The notes below the pieces were generated by a model, which had not been told where the DNA came from, made no database searches, and worked only from the letters and a program-made list of their open reading frames with translations. A stretch of DNA of 64,000 nt. Origin: Aeromonas piscicola (lineage in GTDB: Bacteria > Pseudomonadota > Gammaproteobacteria > Enterobacterales > Aeromonadaceae). Location of the stretch: positions 62,001 to 126,000 of the forward strand of contig NZ_CDBL01000052.1 of NCBI RefSeq assembly GCF_000820005.1, read 5' to 3'. This document shows positions 19,018-30,632 of the stretch, piece by piece; position 1 is the first letter of the stretch; every line of letters starts with the position of its first letter. A program made the position numbers and the translations under genes.

Positions 19018-19734
19018 TCAGGGCTGGCGGGCATTTTCCAATTGTTCGAGTGCACCGGACACATGTGGCAATGCCGGTGCCGTTTGTGCCGCAGGGGCGC
19101 CGTGGAACACGGGATCCTGCGCCACTTCCTTGATGCCGTTGATGCAGAACTGCATGCCCATGCACACCAGCAGGAAGCCCATGATCCGGGTCATGGCGTC
19201 TATGCCGGTGGCGCCGAGGATCTTGCAGACAGGATCCGCCAGCTTGAGCACGCCCCAGCTGAGTGCGCTCATCAGGGCGAAGGCGGTCACCATGGCGGCA
19301 TAGATGGTGAAGCGGTTGTACTCGTCGGGCAGCTCGGCGATCTGGGCGGCGCCGCTGATCACCAGCGCCATGGTACCCGGCCCGCACATGCTGGGCATGG
19401 TCAGCGGTACGAAGGCGATGCTCTGGTTGATATCGACTCCGGCCGCCTGGCTCGGGGCCGGGAACAGCATGCGAAAGCCGATGAAGGCGATGATGAGCCC
19501 CCCAGCCAGGCGCAGGCCGGGAATGGAGATCCCGAACAGATCCAGAATGGAGGAGCCGATGAAGAAGCTGACACAGAGGGTGCAGAACAGATAGATGGCT
19601 GCCAGATTGATCTGGCGGCGCACGTGCTCACGGGACATGCCCTTGCTCAGCCCCAGCAGCAGGGTGGCCGTGGTGGGCGGATTGACCATGGGCAGCAGGG
19701 CAAGCAAGGCGAGAAATACGACCTGAAAGAACAT
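19018..19734 (-). CDS. MarC family integral membrane protein
   Basis: A 238-residue polytopic inner-membrane protein of the MarC/YchE/YhgN (UPF0056) family. It has about six helices and the family-typical LLPMVNPPTTATLLLGLSKG near the N-terminus, plus VPLTMPSMCGPGTMALV about residues 125-141. Despite the historical name, no multiple-antibiotic-resistance function has been shown. I chose the ATG at 19734, which has GAGG seven bases upstream, over a GTG at 19788. No terminator was found at its 3' end. Confidence 0.88.
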   Translation of the reverse strand: MFFQVVFLALLALLPMVNPPTTATLLLGLSKGMSREHVRRQINLAAIYLFCTLCVSFFIGSSILDLFGISIPGLRLAGGLIIAFIGFRMLFPAPSQAAGVDINQSIAFVPLTMPSMCGPGTMALVISGAAQIAELPDEYNRFTIYAAMVTAFALMSALSWGVLKLADPVCKILGATGIDAMTRIMGFLLVCMGMQFCINGIKEVAQDPVFHGAPAAQTAPALPHVSGALEQLENARQP

Positions 19735-19842
19735 CTTGAGCCTCGGATAACAGAAATGGAAGGGGATAGTCCCGGGCCGGTCAGTCACCAGGCCCAGGAG
19801 GGAGGCTATCTTATGTCGGCCAAGCTGAACATACGCCGTATC

Positions 19843-19868
19843 AAAAAGCCCCTAAGGTCCGCGGGGCT
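19843..19868 (-). terminator. Terminator of the MFS transporter gene
   Basis: AGCCCC (19847-19852) and GGGGCT (19863-19868) form a 6-bp stem. On the minus strand it is followed by a T run (AAAAA at 19843-19847). It lies directly after the MFS gene stop. Confidence 0.75.
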
Positions 19869-19878
19869 CCCGGGTTGT

Positions 19879-21195
19879 TCAGGCGGCTTGTGGCGCCGTC
19901 TGTCGCTGGTTGCGCTGTTGCAGCCAGAGCAGCAGGCCGATGGCAAAGCCCAGTGCCGACAGGCTCACCACATAGTGGGAGGGGGCCAGCATGTCGTTCT
20001 TCATCCACAGGGTCACCAGCATGGGGGTGAGGCCGCCGAAGATGGCGTAGGCGACGTTGTAAGAGAAGGACAACCCGGAGAAGCGCACTACCGCCGGGAA
20101 GGCGTTGACCATGACGTAGGGCACGGCGCCGACGATCCCGACCGCGAAGCCCGCCAGCATGTATAGCGGTACCAGCTGCTCTGTGCCCGCTGCCAGGCCG
20201 TGGTAGAAGGCGTAGCTGGCGCCTGCCAGCAACAGGGATCCCAGCATGAAGGTGGGACCACTGCCGAGGGCATCGATCAGCCGGCCATAGACGATGCAGC
20301 CCAGGGTCAGGGCCAGGATGGCCAGGGAGTTGGCGGTCAGGGCATCGGCGGGGCTGATGCCATGCACTTTCTGCAGGTAGGTGGGGGTCATCAGGATCAC
20401 CACGACTATGCCGGCGGAGAGCAACCAGGTCAGCAGCATGGAGATCACCACGCTGCCCTTGTGGTCGCGCAGTACAGTCTTGAGCGGCAGCTCTTCCGCC
20501 AGCGCCTTGTTGGCCTGCATCTCGGCGAAGACAGGGGTCTCGTGCAGCCAGCGGCGCAGGTACATGGCGACTATGCCGAAGATGCCACCGAGCAGGAAGG
20601 GCACCCGCCAGCCCCAGTCGCTCACCTCGGCCGGGGTCAGACTCTTGTTGACCGCGGTGGCGATGAGGGAACCCAGCAGTATGCCGGCCGTCAGCCCGGC
20701 GGTCAGGGTGCCGCAGGCGAGCCCGACCCGACGGGTGGGGACGTGCTCCGCCACGAACACCCAGGCACCCGGCACTTCACCCCCGATGGCGGCTCCCTGC
20801 AGGATGCGCAGACCCAGCAGGGCCAGCGGTGCGCCTATGCCCAGCACGGCGTAGGTGGGCAGCAGGCCTATCATCAGGGTAGGCAGTGCCATCAGCAATA
20901 TGCTCAGGGTAAACATCCGCTTGCGACCGATGAGATCGCCGAAGTGGGCCATGATGATGCCGCCAAGGGGGCGCGCCAGATAGCCGGCGGCGAAGATGCC
21001 GAAGGTCTGGAACTGGCGCAGCCACTCGGGAATGTCGGCCGGGAAGAACAGCTCGCCGATCACCACAGCGAAGAAGACGAAGATGATAAAGTCGTAGAAT
21101 TCGAGGGCGCCGCCGAGGGCGGCCAGGCTCAGGGTCTTGTAATCCTGTCGGTTGAGGGGACGGCTGTGGTCGTAAGCTTGCGTGACTGTCGTCAT
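19879..21195 (-). CDS. MFS transporter, metabolite:H+ symporter (MHS) type
   Basis: A 438-residue, 12-helix major facilitator of the metabolite/proton symporter family (as ProP, KgtP, CitA). Evidence is the N-terminal ALGGALEFYDFIIFVFFAVV, the loop 2-3 signature GDLIGRKRMFTLS with preceding ARPLGGIIMAHFGD, and RILQGAAIGGEVPGAWVFV. Members import organic acids or osmolytes such as proline betaine, citrate or alpha-ketoglutarate. The substrate cannot be read from sequence. It is divergent from the Dph6-like gene across a 248-bp intergenic region that should hold both promoters. Confidence 0.9.
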   Translation of the reverse strand: MTTVTQAYDHSRPLNRQDYKTLSLAALGGALEFYDFIIFVFFAVVIGELFFPADIPEWLRQFQTFGIFAAGYLARPLGGIIMAHFGDLIGRKRMFTLSILLMALPTLMIGLLPTYAVLGIGAPLALLGLRILQGAAIGGEVPGAWVFVAEHVPTRRVGLACGTLTAGLTAGILLGSLIATAVNKSLTPAEVSDWGWRVPFLLGGIFGIVAMYLRRWLHETPVFAEMQANKALAEELPLKTVLRDHKGSVVISMLLTWLLSAGIVVVILMTPTYLQKVHGISPADALTANSLAILALTLGCIVYGRLIDALGSGPTFMLGSLLLAGASYAFYHGLAAGTEQLVPLYMLAGFAVGIVGAVPYVMVNAFPAVVRFSGLSFSYNVAYAIFGGLTPMLVTLWMKNDMLAPSHYVVSLSALGFAIGLLLWLQQRNQRQTAPQAA

Positions 21196-21443
21196 ATCCT
21201 TATGTTTCCCATCGTTTTTTTAGTTATTGTTCCCCATCCTTTCAGGGGACACGCTCATTACCGAGGGTATGCTGTTGCATCCCGGTATGTAAATCGCACA
21301 ATTCGCAACACTGTCTTGCAGCTTTTTGGTGCAGCGAAGCGGGGGAACCTGGTTCATATCCAAGGGCCTGCTTCCGGGGCGAATGACAACGACTATGCCC
21401 GGGTACTCAACTAGTTTTCGGGCACAAGACAGCTGGAGAAATC

Positions 21444-22127
21444 ATGAAGAAAACCAAGGTGTTGCTCTCCTGGAGCAGCGGCAAGGACAGCGCTTGGGCG
21501 CTGCACACATTGCGGCAGGATCCGGCCATCGAGGTAGTGGGTCTGTTTACCACTCTCAATCAGACCTTCGAGCGGGTGGCCATGCACGGGGTGCGCAAGC
21601 AGCTGCTGATGCAGCAGGCCGAGTGCGTTGGCTTGCCGCTGACCACCATAGACCTGCCCTGGCCCTGCACCAATGAGGATTATGCCCGCATCATGACCGA
21701 CTTCATCGCGGGCGTAGTGGCAGAGGGGATCCACCACATGGCGTTTGGCGATCTGTTTCTCGAAGATGTGCGCGCCTATCGGGAGAAACAGCTGGTGGGA
21801 ACGGGCATTGAGCCGCTGTTTCCACTGTGGGGCAGCGACACGGCCGAGCTGGCGCAGCAGATGATGGCGGCCGGCCTGAAGGCCAGGATCAGCTCCCTGG
21901 ATCCGAAAAAACTGGATGCCAGTCTGGGCGGCCACGAGTTTAATTCCACCTTGCTGGCTGCCCTGCCCGCCGGTGTGGATCCCTGCGGCGAGAATGGCGA
22001 GTTTCATACCCTGGCCTGGGATGGCCCCATGTTCCTGCGGCCGCTGGCCATACGGGTCGGGGAGACTGTGGTGCGGGACGGCTTCGTCTTCACCGACCTG
22101 TTGCCTGCCGATCTCCCCATCCTCTAG
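21444..22127 (+). CDS. Dph6-like PP-loop ATP pyrophosphatase
   Basis: A 227-residue protein of the adenine nucleotide alpha-hydrolase superfamily. The PP-loop SWSSGKDSAWALHTL is at residues 9-23. Further family features are GIHHMAFGDLFLEDVRAYRE (residues 95-114) and GGHEFNSTLLAALPAGVDPCGENGEFHT near 160. This is the diphthine-ammonia-ligase-related (MJ0570/DUF71) family. Bacteria do not make diphthamide, so its amidation substrate is unknown. The ATG has the ribosome binding site GGAG. Its stop overlaps the stop of the convergent HD-GYP gene within the palindrome CTAG. Confidence 0.87.
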   Translation: MKKTKVLLSWSSGKDSAWALHTLRQDPAIEVVGLFTTLNQTFERVAMHGVRKQLLMQQAECVGLPLTTIDLPWPCTNEDYARIMTDFIAGVVAEGIHHMAFGDLFLEDVRAYREKQLVGTGIEPLFPLWGSDTAELAQQMMAAGLKARISSLDPKKLDASLGGHEFNSTLLAALPAGVDPCGENGEFHTLAWDGPMFLRPLAIRVGETVVRDGFVFTDLLPADLPIL

Positions 22128-23254
22128 TCGGCGCTTGTCTCCTGCTCGCCCTTGTCGTCGTTGTAGCGCAGGGCTATGTCGTGAAACTGCGGGTGGATGC
22201 GGGCGAAGGTATCCGTGATGTCGGGGTCGAAGTGGCTGCTGCGTCCCGCCAATATGATGGGAACCACCTCATCGTGGGACATGGCGGCCTTGTAGCAGCG
22301 CTTGCTGATCAAGGCATCGTACACATCCGCCAGCGCCATCAGCCGGGCCGAGAGGGGGATCTCGTCCCCCATCAGGCCATAGGGATAGCCGGTGCCATCC
22401 CACTTCTCGTGGTGGTAACAGGCGATCTCCTTGGCCAGGCGCAGAAACTCGACTTCTACCCCCAGCGCCTCCTCGGCATGGACTATGGCCTCCTTGCCGA
22501 GGATGGAGTGATGCTTCATCTGGGCAAATTCGTCTGCATCCAGCTTGCCGGGTTTTAGCAGTATCCGGTCCGGCACGCCGACCTTGCCGATGTCGTGCAG
22601 GGGCGCCGATTTGAACAGCAGTTCTATGGTCTTGGGGGTCAGCTCGGCGCGAAAGCGGGGGTGATCGCACAGGGTCTCCGCCAGCAGCCTCACGTAGTGC
22701 TGGGTGCGCAGAATGTGGTTGCCGGTTTCGTTGTCGCGGGTCTCGGCCAGAGAGGCGAGGGAGTGGATGGTGATGTTCTGGATCAGCTCGTTCTCCCGGG
22801 TTCGACGCTCCACCTCCTGCTCCAGATAGGCGTTCTGGTCGTGCAGCAGATCCCGCGCGGCTTTCAGTTCCAGGTGGTTTCTGACACGGGCCAGCACGAT
22901 GGCGGGGGTGATCGGCTTGTGGATATAGTCCACCGCGCCCAGCGCCAGACCGTGCGCCTCCGCGCTCTCCTCCACCTTGGCGGTCAGGAAGATCACCGGA
23001 ATGTCCCGCATCTGCGGCATCTCCTGCAGCGCCTGCATCACCTGATAACCGTCCATCTGGGGCATCACCACATCGAGCAAAATCAGATCCACCCGGGTGC
23101 CTGCCGACAGTATCTCCAGCGCCCGCTGGCCGCTGATTGCCACCTTGACCCTGTAGTGAGGACTCAGCAAGGCACTGAGCAGGGAGAGATTCTCCGGCGT
23201 GTCATCAACCACCAGCAGGGTGCGTTTGGTGTCGGGATCCAGCAAGTTGAGCAT
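22124..23254 (-). CDS. Response regulator with HD-GYP c-di-GMP phosphodiesterase domain
   Basis: A 376-residue cytoplasmic protein. The N-terminal receiver domain (residues 10-125) has the DD pair in LLVVDDTPEN and the phosphoacceptor Asp in LILLDVVMPQMDG. A coiled-coil linker follows, then an HD-GYP domain (about 165-365) with HDIGKVGVPD and HHEKWDGTGYPYG, the residues that bind the di-iron centre and degrade cyclic-di-GMP. The start at 23254 has AAGGG upstream. It is the last gene of the stressosome operon, 10 bases after the hybrid kinase that presumably phosphorylates it. Confidence 0.93.
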   Translation of the reverse strand: MLNLLDPDTKRTLLVVDDTPENLSLLSALLSPHYRVKVAISGQRALEILSAGTRVDLILLDVVMPQMDGYQVMQALQEMPQMRDIPVIFLTAKVEESAEAHGLALGAVDYIHKPITPAIVLARVRNHLELKAARDLLHDQNAYLEQEVERRTRENELIQNITIHSLASLAETRDNETGNHILRTQHYVRLLAETLCDHPRFRAELTPKTIELLFKSAPLHDIGKVGVPDRILLKPGKLDADEFAQMKHHSILGKEAIVHAEEALGVEVEFLRLAKEIACYHHEKWDGTGYPYGLMGDEIPLSARLMALADVYDALISKRCYKAAMSHDEVVPIILAGRSSHFDPDITDTFARIHPQFHDIALRYNDDKGEQETSAD

Positions 23255-23264
23255 GATGGTGCCC

Positions 23265-25931
<2,667 letters not shown>

Positions 25932-26996
25932 CTAGCCTTCCTCATCCGTTTTTACCCGCAACACTATGCAGCTCGCATCGTCCGTACTGCGGCCGCTGTG
26001 GGCTATGACCTGGCGAGCCAGGATAGCGGGAGCCGCCCCCAGATCCAGCGCGCCGTCGCGCAGGTTGAGTGATTCGCTGATGCCATCCGAGTAGAGCATC
26101 ACCACATCCCCCGGCACTATGGGTTGACGCTGCAGCAAGGGGGTGGGGAAACGCTCCCCCAGCACGCCGTCGCGTGAGATGCCGCGCCAGGGCTCGTGGC
26201 CACGCAGGCAGATGCGGGTATTGCCGATGCCGGCATAGCTCAGCTCGCCGCGTTCGCCATTGATCAGCGCCACGCCGGCGGCGGCTCCCCGGGTGCCGAT
26301 GCAGTGCTGATGGAGCAGTTGCAGCAGACGGGCGGGCTCCTGCTCCTGGCTGTTGTGCAGTGCCTCCTCCAGGGTCTGCACCAGCTTGTTGGCCGAGGCG
26401 CCGTGACCGCTCACATCGATCAGCACCAACGAGACCCCGTCGGGGCCGGGGCGAATAAACGCCAAGTCGCCCGAGACCCGCTCCGGATAGCAGGGCCGGT
26501 TCTCGCTGGCCCACACCAGAGTCAGCGCGCGGGTGTTCGACACCGTAGGGGGCAGAGTGACGCGCGTCATCAAGGGCGCCGGCCCGAGCCACTTGCGGGC
26601 CTGTACCTGGGTGCCCCCTTCGGGCGATGTGCTGATGGTGACTTCGGACATCATGCGCCGCACGCCGGGCAGCCCCAGCCCAAGTGTGCCCGAGGTGCTG
26701 TAGTGATCCTGCATGGCCTGGTGCACATCCGGGATGCCGGGCCCCTTGTCACGGGCGATGATGTCGATGCAGGGGCGTCCCTTGGGGTGATGGAGAGCCA
26801 GGGTGATCTCCCCCTGCTTGGCGTATTTCAGGATATTGCTGCCAAGTTCGGAGACCACGGTGGAGAGCATGGTGCGGTCTACCTCGGACAGGCTGGCGAT
26901 GAAGGGGAGGCGACGCACCGCCATCACCGTCAGGTGCAGGTCGATGTCGTGGCGCAACGGATACCTGGCTTCCTGCGCTGTCTGTTCCAGTTGCAT
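25932..26996 (-). CDS. RsbT-RsbX fusion: GHKL switch kinase plus PP2C phosphatase
   Basis: A 354-residue protein. Residues 1-140 are an RsbT/anti-sigma type ATPase: N box VVSELGSNILKYAKQGE, G1 RDKGPGIPD and G2 STSGTLGLGLPGVRRM. Residues 155-354 are a SpoIIE/RsbX-type PP2C domain with metal-binding Asp in SGDLAF, LIDVSGHGAS, LYSDGISE and STDDASCIV. In classical stressosomes RsbT phosphorylates RsbR and RsbS, while RsbX removes the phosphates. Here opposite activities sit in one chain. The ATG at 26996 has AGGAG upstream; the longer open frame to 27176 overlaps rsbS out of frame and is rejected. It lies 5 bases after rsbS. Confidence 0.92.
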   Translation of the reverse strand: MQLEQTAQEARYPLRHDIDLHLTVMAVRRLPFIASLSEVDRTMLSTVVSELGSNILKYAKQGEITLALHHPKGRPCIDIIARDKGPGIPDVHQAMQDHYSTSGTLGLGLPGVRRMMSEVTISTSPEGGTQVQARKWLGPAPLMTRVTLPPTVSNTRALTLVWASENRPCYPERVSGDLAFIRPGPDGVSLVLIDVSGHGASANKLVQTLEEALHNSQEQEPARLLQLLHQHCIGTRGAAAGVALINGERGELSYAGIGNTRICLRGHEPWRGISRDGVLGERFPTPLLQRQPIVPGDVVMLYSDGISESLNLRDGALDLGAAPAILARQVIAHSGRSTDDASCIVLRVKTDEEG

Positions 26997-27001
26997 GGGA
27001 T

Positions 27002-27379
27002 TCACTCCTCGGCCTTGAGGCGATGGACATGGGCGAAGGCATCGTCCATGTCGATGAAGCAGCGCAGCTGTCCCGGCTGCGCCTCGGCCAGCGCCAGAAA
27101 GGCGGCGATCCCGGCATTGAGCCCAACCAGCAGGCAGATGGCGCCGAGCAGGCGGCACACGTCGGCCAGCTTGCACACCTGTCTGAATTCGTGGTGATCG
27201 AGCAGCATGACGCCGGAGAAGTCGAGCAGCACGGCGCGTTGACGGCCCTGTACCAGCCGCTGGGAGAGGGTCTGCATCAGCAGTTGCATGCCGTCGTCAC
27301 CGAGATCGGGACGCATGCTGACCACGATGCAGTCAGCCACGTCGGCTATGCCCAGATCGTTGTTGAGCTGCATGGTCAT
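27002..27379 (-). CDS. rsbS: RsbS-like STAS scaffold protein
   Basis: A 125-residue single STAS domain, the usual size of RsbS, which together with RsbR forms the stressosome core that sequesters RsbT. Position between the RsbR-like gene and the RsbT-RsbX gene supports the identity. The core strand reads LLDFSGVMLLDHHEF. In B. subtilis RsbS the residue after the second Asp is the phosphoacceptor Ser59; here it is His62. The usual switch residue therefore appears to be missing, and the family assignment is by fold pattern and position. The ATG at 27379 follows AGGAG by six bases; it starts 9 bases after rsbR ends. Confidence 0.85.
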   Translation of the reverse strand: MTMQLNNDLGIADVADCIVVSMRPDLGDDGMQLLMQTLSQRLVQGRQRAVLLDFSGVMLLDHHEFRQVCKLADVCRLLGAICLLVGLNAGIAAFLALAEAQPGQLRCFIDMDDAFAHVHRLKAEE

Positions 27380-27388
27380 GCTCGTCTC

Positions 27389-28612
27389 CTAAAGGGTGGA
27401 GCCGACCCGCTTGAGGGCAATTTCGAAGGCATCCCTCAGAGTCGCCGTGGTGCGGATATCGCCGACCGAGACCCCCAGCTCAACCATGGTGCGGGCGATG
27501 GCGGGAGAGACCCCTGAAATGATGGCCTCGCACCCCATGAACTGGGTCGCCTTGGTGATCTTGATCAGCTGGTTGGCGACCCCGGTATCCACGGTGGCAA
27601 CGCCGGCTATGTCCAGCACGAAGACCCGGGCCCGGGTTTCGGCAATCTTGGTGAGCGACTTGTTCATCACGTCGGCGGTGCGCATGGAGTCGATGATTCC
27701 CACCAGTGGCAACAGCAGGATGCCGTCCCAGATGGGGGTGACCGGTGTCGACATCTCCTGCAACGACTTGTGCAGCTCCTCGCGTACCCTGGCGGCCTCT
27801 TCCGCCTCCTCCATGGCTCGCTTGAGCTGACGGTGCTGCTCCACCTGGGCCGTGATGTTGGTGGCAAACTTGACGATCTTGCTGGGCTTGCCGTTCAGAT
27901 CCAGCACCGGATTGTAGGAGCCCTGGATCCAGACCTCCTCGCCCTGCTTGCCGAGCCGGCAGAACTCGCCAGCCAGGTACTCGCCGCGGCGCAATGTCTC
28001 CCAGAAGGCGCGATAATCGGGCGACTGGGCGTAATCCGGGTCGACCAGCAACCTGTGGTGCTGGCCTTTCAGCTCCTCCAGCTGGTAGCCCACTATGTCG
28101 AGAAAACGCGTGTTGGCATCCAGAATGGTGCCATCCAGCGAGAACTCCACCTTGCCCATGACCCGGCTCAGGGCATTGATCTGGCCCTCGAAGTTTGCGT
28201 TGAGCTGCTTTTGTTCGGTCAGATCCATGGTGTATTCGATGATCCGGGTCAGCTTGCCCTGTGCATCCTGCATCGGGCTGCAGGTGCCCAGGGTCCACAC
28301 ATCGCGCCCCTGCTTGTCCCGCCGGTGAAACTCCCCCTCCTGTGGCTGGCCGTTGCGCAGGGCCTCCCAGAAGGTGGTATAGGATGGGGATTGCGCCTCG
28401 TCCCGTGAGAGCAGCACTTCGTGGTGCTGGCCCTTGAGTTCGTCCAGCGAATAGCCCATGAGGGTGAGAAAGCGCGGGTTGGCGTCCAGAATCTGTCCGT
28501 CGGGGGAGAGTTCGAGCCGCGCCAGCACCTTGTCGATGGCGTCCATCTGGGCCTGATGAGGGGATGATGCTGAGCCAGTCTTGGTGGAGTGAGCAGAGGT
28601 GTGTGCGTCCAT
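27389..28612 (-). CDS. rsbR: RsbR-like stressosome sensor, PAS-PAS-STAS
   Basis: A 407-residue cytoplasmic protein. Two tandem PAS domains (about 25-140 and 145-265) are of the type found in chemoreceptors, each with DANPRFL/DANTRFL, GYSLDELKGQHH/GYQLEELKGQHH and a PAC segment. The STAS domain (about 275-400) is strongly RsbR-like: TPVTPIWDGILLLPLVGIID, RTADVMNKSL and VATVDTGVANQL. The Thr residues equivalent to B. subtilis RsbRA Thr171 and Thr205 appear present. The two PAS domains replace the globin-like sensor of B. subtilis RsbRA and suggest redox, oxygen or ligand sensing. It is the first gene of the operon, with ribosome binding site CTGGAG. Confidence 0.93.
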   Translation of the reverse strand: MDAHTSAHSTKTGSASSPHQAQMDAIDKVLARLELSPDGQILDANPRFLTLMGYSLDELKGQHHEVLLSRDEAQSPSYTTFWEALRNGQPQEGEFHRRDKQGRDVWTLGTCSPMQDAQGKLTRIIEYTMDLTEQKQLNANFEGQINALSRVMGKVEFSLDGTILDANTRFLDIVGYQLEELKGQHHRLLVDPDYAQSPDYRAFWETLRRGEYLAGEFCRLGKQGEEVWIQGSYNPVLDLNGKPSKIVKFATNITAQVEQHRQLKRAMEEAEEAARVREELHKSLQEMSTPVTPIWDGILLLPLVGIIDSMRTADVMNKSLTKIAETRARVFVLDIAGVATVDTGVANQLIKITKATQFMGCEAIISGVSPAIARTMVELGVSVGDIRTTATLRDAFEIALKRVGSTL

Positions 28613-28905
28613 GGCATCTCCAGTGAGAGAATGTCGTTGATGTTGATATCAATAAAGGATGTTAAGCAGTTATAGCTCACTCGGGCTCTTTAGGCCGGAA
28701 TTAAGGGTCAAGAGGGGCTGGTGGCGGGCAGATGCGACGATCGCTCGGGTGAGGCTAAATTTACGCGGCGCCTGGCGTTCATCCCGCGTGGAAAACGCCG
28801 GTTGGAGCGAGTCACCTGGTTCCGTTTTGTGGCCTGTTTCACGGTTTCGGTCGACCGCATGGGGCAGGATTGGCACCCGGTTTCGTTCACGCCACGAGTC
28901 ATACC
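28613..28905. promoter_or_regulatory. Divergent control region of the stressosome operon and aphA
   Basis: This 293-bp region must hold the promoters for the minus-strand stressosome genes and plus-strand aphA. It contains a perfect 10-bp palindrome TTGATATCAA at 28643-28652 and AT-rich sequence near rsbR. I could not settle on a convincing -35/-10 pair. Confidence 0.5.
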
Positions 28906-29616
28906 ATGCCCGCTTTCCCCCGTCTTGCCCTGCTAGCCTCCCTGCTCGCCGCGACCCTCAGCCTGCCCGCCATGGCCGATCAGGCCGTGACCAGCCCGAC
29001 CGGTGTCACGACTGTGACTCTGGCCCGGCAGGCGCCCATTCACTGGGTGTCAGTGACGCAGATTGCCACCAGTCTGGATGGCTTGCCGCCGATGGCGGTG
29101 GGCTTCGACATCGACGATACCCTGCTCTTCTCCAGCCCGGGCTTCTATCGCGGCAAGCAGGAGTTCTCGCCCAGCGACGAGAGCTACCTCAAGAATCCCG
29201 CCTTCTGGGAGAAAATGAACAACGGCTGGGATGCGTTCAGTGTGCCGAAAGAGGTGGGCAAGGCGCTGATCGCCCTGCACCTCAAGCGCGGCGATCACAT
29301 CTATTTCGTCACGGGTCGCTCGGCGACCAGGACCGAGACGGTGAGCCGGACGCTGCAGCAGACTATGGGGATCCCGGCCGATCGGCTCAATCCGGTGATC
29401 TTCGCCGGCGATCAACCGGGTCAGAACACCAAGGTGCAGTGGCTCAAGGATAAACAGATGAAGATCTTCTACGGCGATGCGGACGGGGATATCAAGGCGG
29501 CGCAGGCCGTGGGTGTGCGCGGCATACGCCTGCTGCGGGCAGCCAACTCCACCTACCGGCCACTGCCGCTGGCGGGCGCTTTGGGCGAAGAGGTGATAGT
29601 CGACTCCCAGTTCTGA
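28906..29616 (+). CDS. aphA: Class B acid phosphatase AphA
   Basis: A 236-residue periplasmic phosphatase of the HAD (DDDD) superfamily that removes phosphate from nucleotides and other monoesters and can transfer phosphate to nucleosides. The signal peptide ends near LSLPAMA. The catalytic motif [20 protein letters not shown] (about 66-85) contains both Asp residues. [14 protein letters not shown] and [15 protein letters not shown] complete the active site. The start ATG at 28906 gives a proper signal peptide; an upstream in-frame TTG does not. Confidence 0.95.
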   Translation: MPAFPRLALLASLLAATLSLPAMADQAVTSPTGVTTVTLARQAPIHWVSVTQIATSLDGLPPMAVGFDIDDTLLFSSPGFYRGKQEFSPSDESYLKNPAFWEKMNNGWDAFSVPKEVGKALIALHLKRGDHIYFVTGRSATRTETVSRTLQQTMGIPADRLNPVIFAGDQPGQNTKVQWLKDKQMKIFYGDADGDIKAAQAVGVRGIRLLRAANSTYRPLPLAGALGEEVIVDSQF

Positions 29617-29635
29617 TCGCCGTCTGGCGGTTGGC

Positions 29636-29671
29636 AAAAGGGCCGGCTTCTGTCAGGAGCCGGCCCTTTTT
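29636..29671. terminator. Bidirectional terminator between aphA and ypfJ-like gene
   Basis: AAAAGGGCCGGCT (29636-29648) pairs with AGCCGGCCCTTTT (29658-29670). T tracts exist on both strands, so it can end both convergent transcripts. Confidence 0.92.
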
Positions 29672-29679
29672 CCGGGCGT

Positions 29680-30525
29680 CTAGCGGGCGGCGAAGGTATT
29701 GCAGCTGGCGGGTTTGCCGCTGTCAAAGCCGCGCTTGAACCAGGTGTAACGCTGGGCCGAGCTGCCGTGGGTGAAGCTGTCCGGGATCGCCCGGCCCTGG
29801 CTCTGCTGTTGCAGGCGATCGTCACCTATGGCCTGGGCGGCGTTGAGTGCCTCTTCCAGATCGCCATGCTCCAGCACCTGTTCCCGCTCCATGTAGTGAC
29901 CCCAGACACCGGCGAAACAGTCGGCCTGCAGCTCCAGCTTGACCGACAGCTTGTTCTGCTCAGCCCGGCTCAGTCCCTGCTGTTGCTGGCGCATTTTGTG
30001 CTCTATGCCGAGCAGGTTCTGCACGTGGTGACCCACCTCGTGCGCCACCACATAACCCTGGGCGAAGTCGCCGTCGGCTCCCAGCTTGTCGCGCATCTCC
30101 TGATAGAAGGAGAGGTCTATATAGACGGTGCGATCCGCCGGGCAGTAGAAGGGACCCATCACCGACTGGCCCTGACCGCAGCCGGTGCGGGTTGCGCCGC
30201 GATAGAGCACCAGTTTGGGGGCCTGATAGGGGTTGCCGCTCTGCTGGAAGATCTCTGCCCAGGCATCTTCGGTGGAGGCCAGCATCACTGAGGTGAACTT
30301 GGCCAGAGGATCCTTGGCCGGTTGAGACACCTCCTGACGCTGAGTCTGGCTCTGGGGGGCCGATCCACTGAGCAGCGGGGAGAGATCCAAGCCGTAATAA
30401 CCGGCCACCATGACCACCACCAGCAGGATCTGGCGCCCCTTGCCGCCGATGGGAAGCCCGCCACCGCCGCCCTGCTGGCGCCTATCTTCAACATTGTTGC
30501 TCTCACGGCGATTCTGCCAGCGCAT
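29680..30525 (-). CDS. ypfJ: YpfJ/KPN_02809 family neutral zinc metallopeptidase
   Basis: A 281-residue protein of the YpfJ family. It has a basic Gly-rich N-terminus, one membrane helix (about 31-48, [20 protein letters not shown]) and a periplasmic zinc peptidase domain with HEVGHH in [16 protein letters not shown]. Downstream are the conserved [15 protein letters not shown] and [17 protein letters not shown]. The physiological substrate is unknown. The ATG at 30525 has GGGGAG upstream. Confidence 0.92.
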   Translation of the reverse strand: MRWQNRRESNNVEDRRQQGGGGGLPIGGKGRQILLVVVMVAGYYGLDLSPLLSGSAPQSQTQRQEVSQPAKDPLAKFTSVMLASTEDAWAEIFQQSGNPYQAPKLVLYRGATRTGCGQGQSVMGPFYCPADRTVYIDLSFYQEMRDKLGADGDFAQGYVVAHEVGHHVQNLLGIEHKMRQQQQGLSRAEQNKLSVKLELQADCFAGVWGHYMEREQVLEHGDLEEALNAAQAIGDDRLQQQSQGRAIPDSFTHGSSAQRYTWFKRGFDSGKPASCNTFAAR

Positions 30526-30632
30526 AATCTTGCTCCCCTCATGTGCAATGGCAGTAATGATAATGGCTGGCGGGGCGGCTTGCCTAACGGGGCCAGGCCA
30601 GCGGCAGGGCCGCAATCGGCTGGCAAGCGCGT

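Noticed and set aside
19042-21414. Plus-strand frames opposite the MarC and MFS genes
   Set aside because: Low-complexity Gly/Gln/His-rich translations typical of antisense frames; the minus-strand genes are clear transporters.
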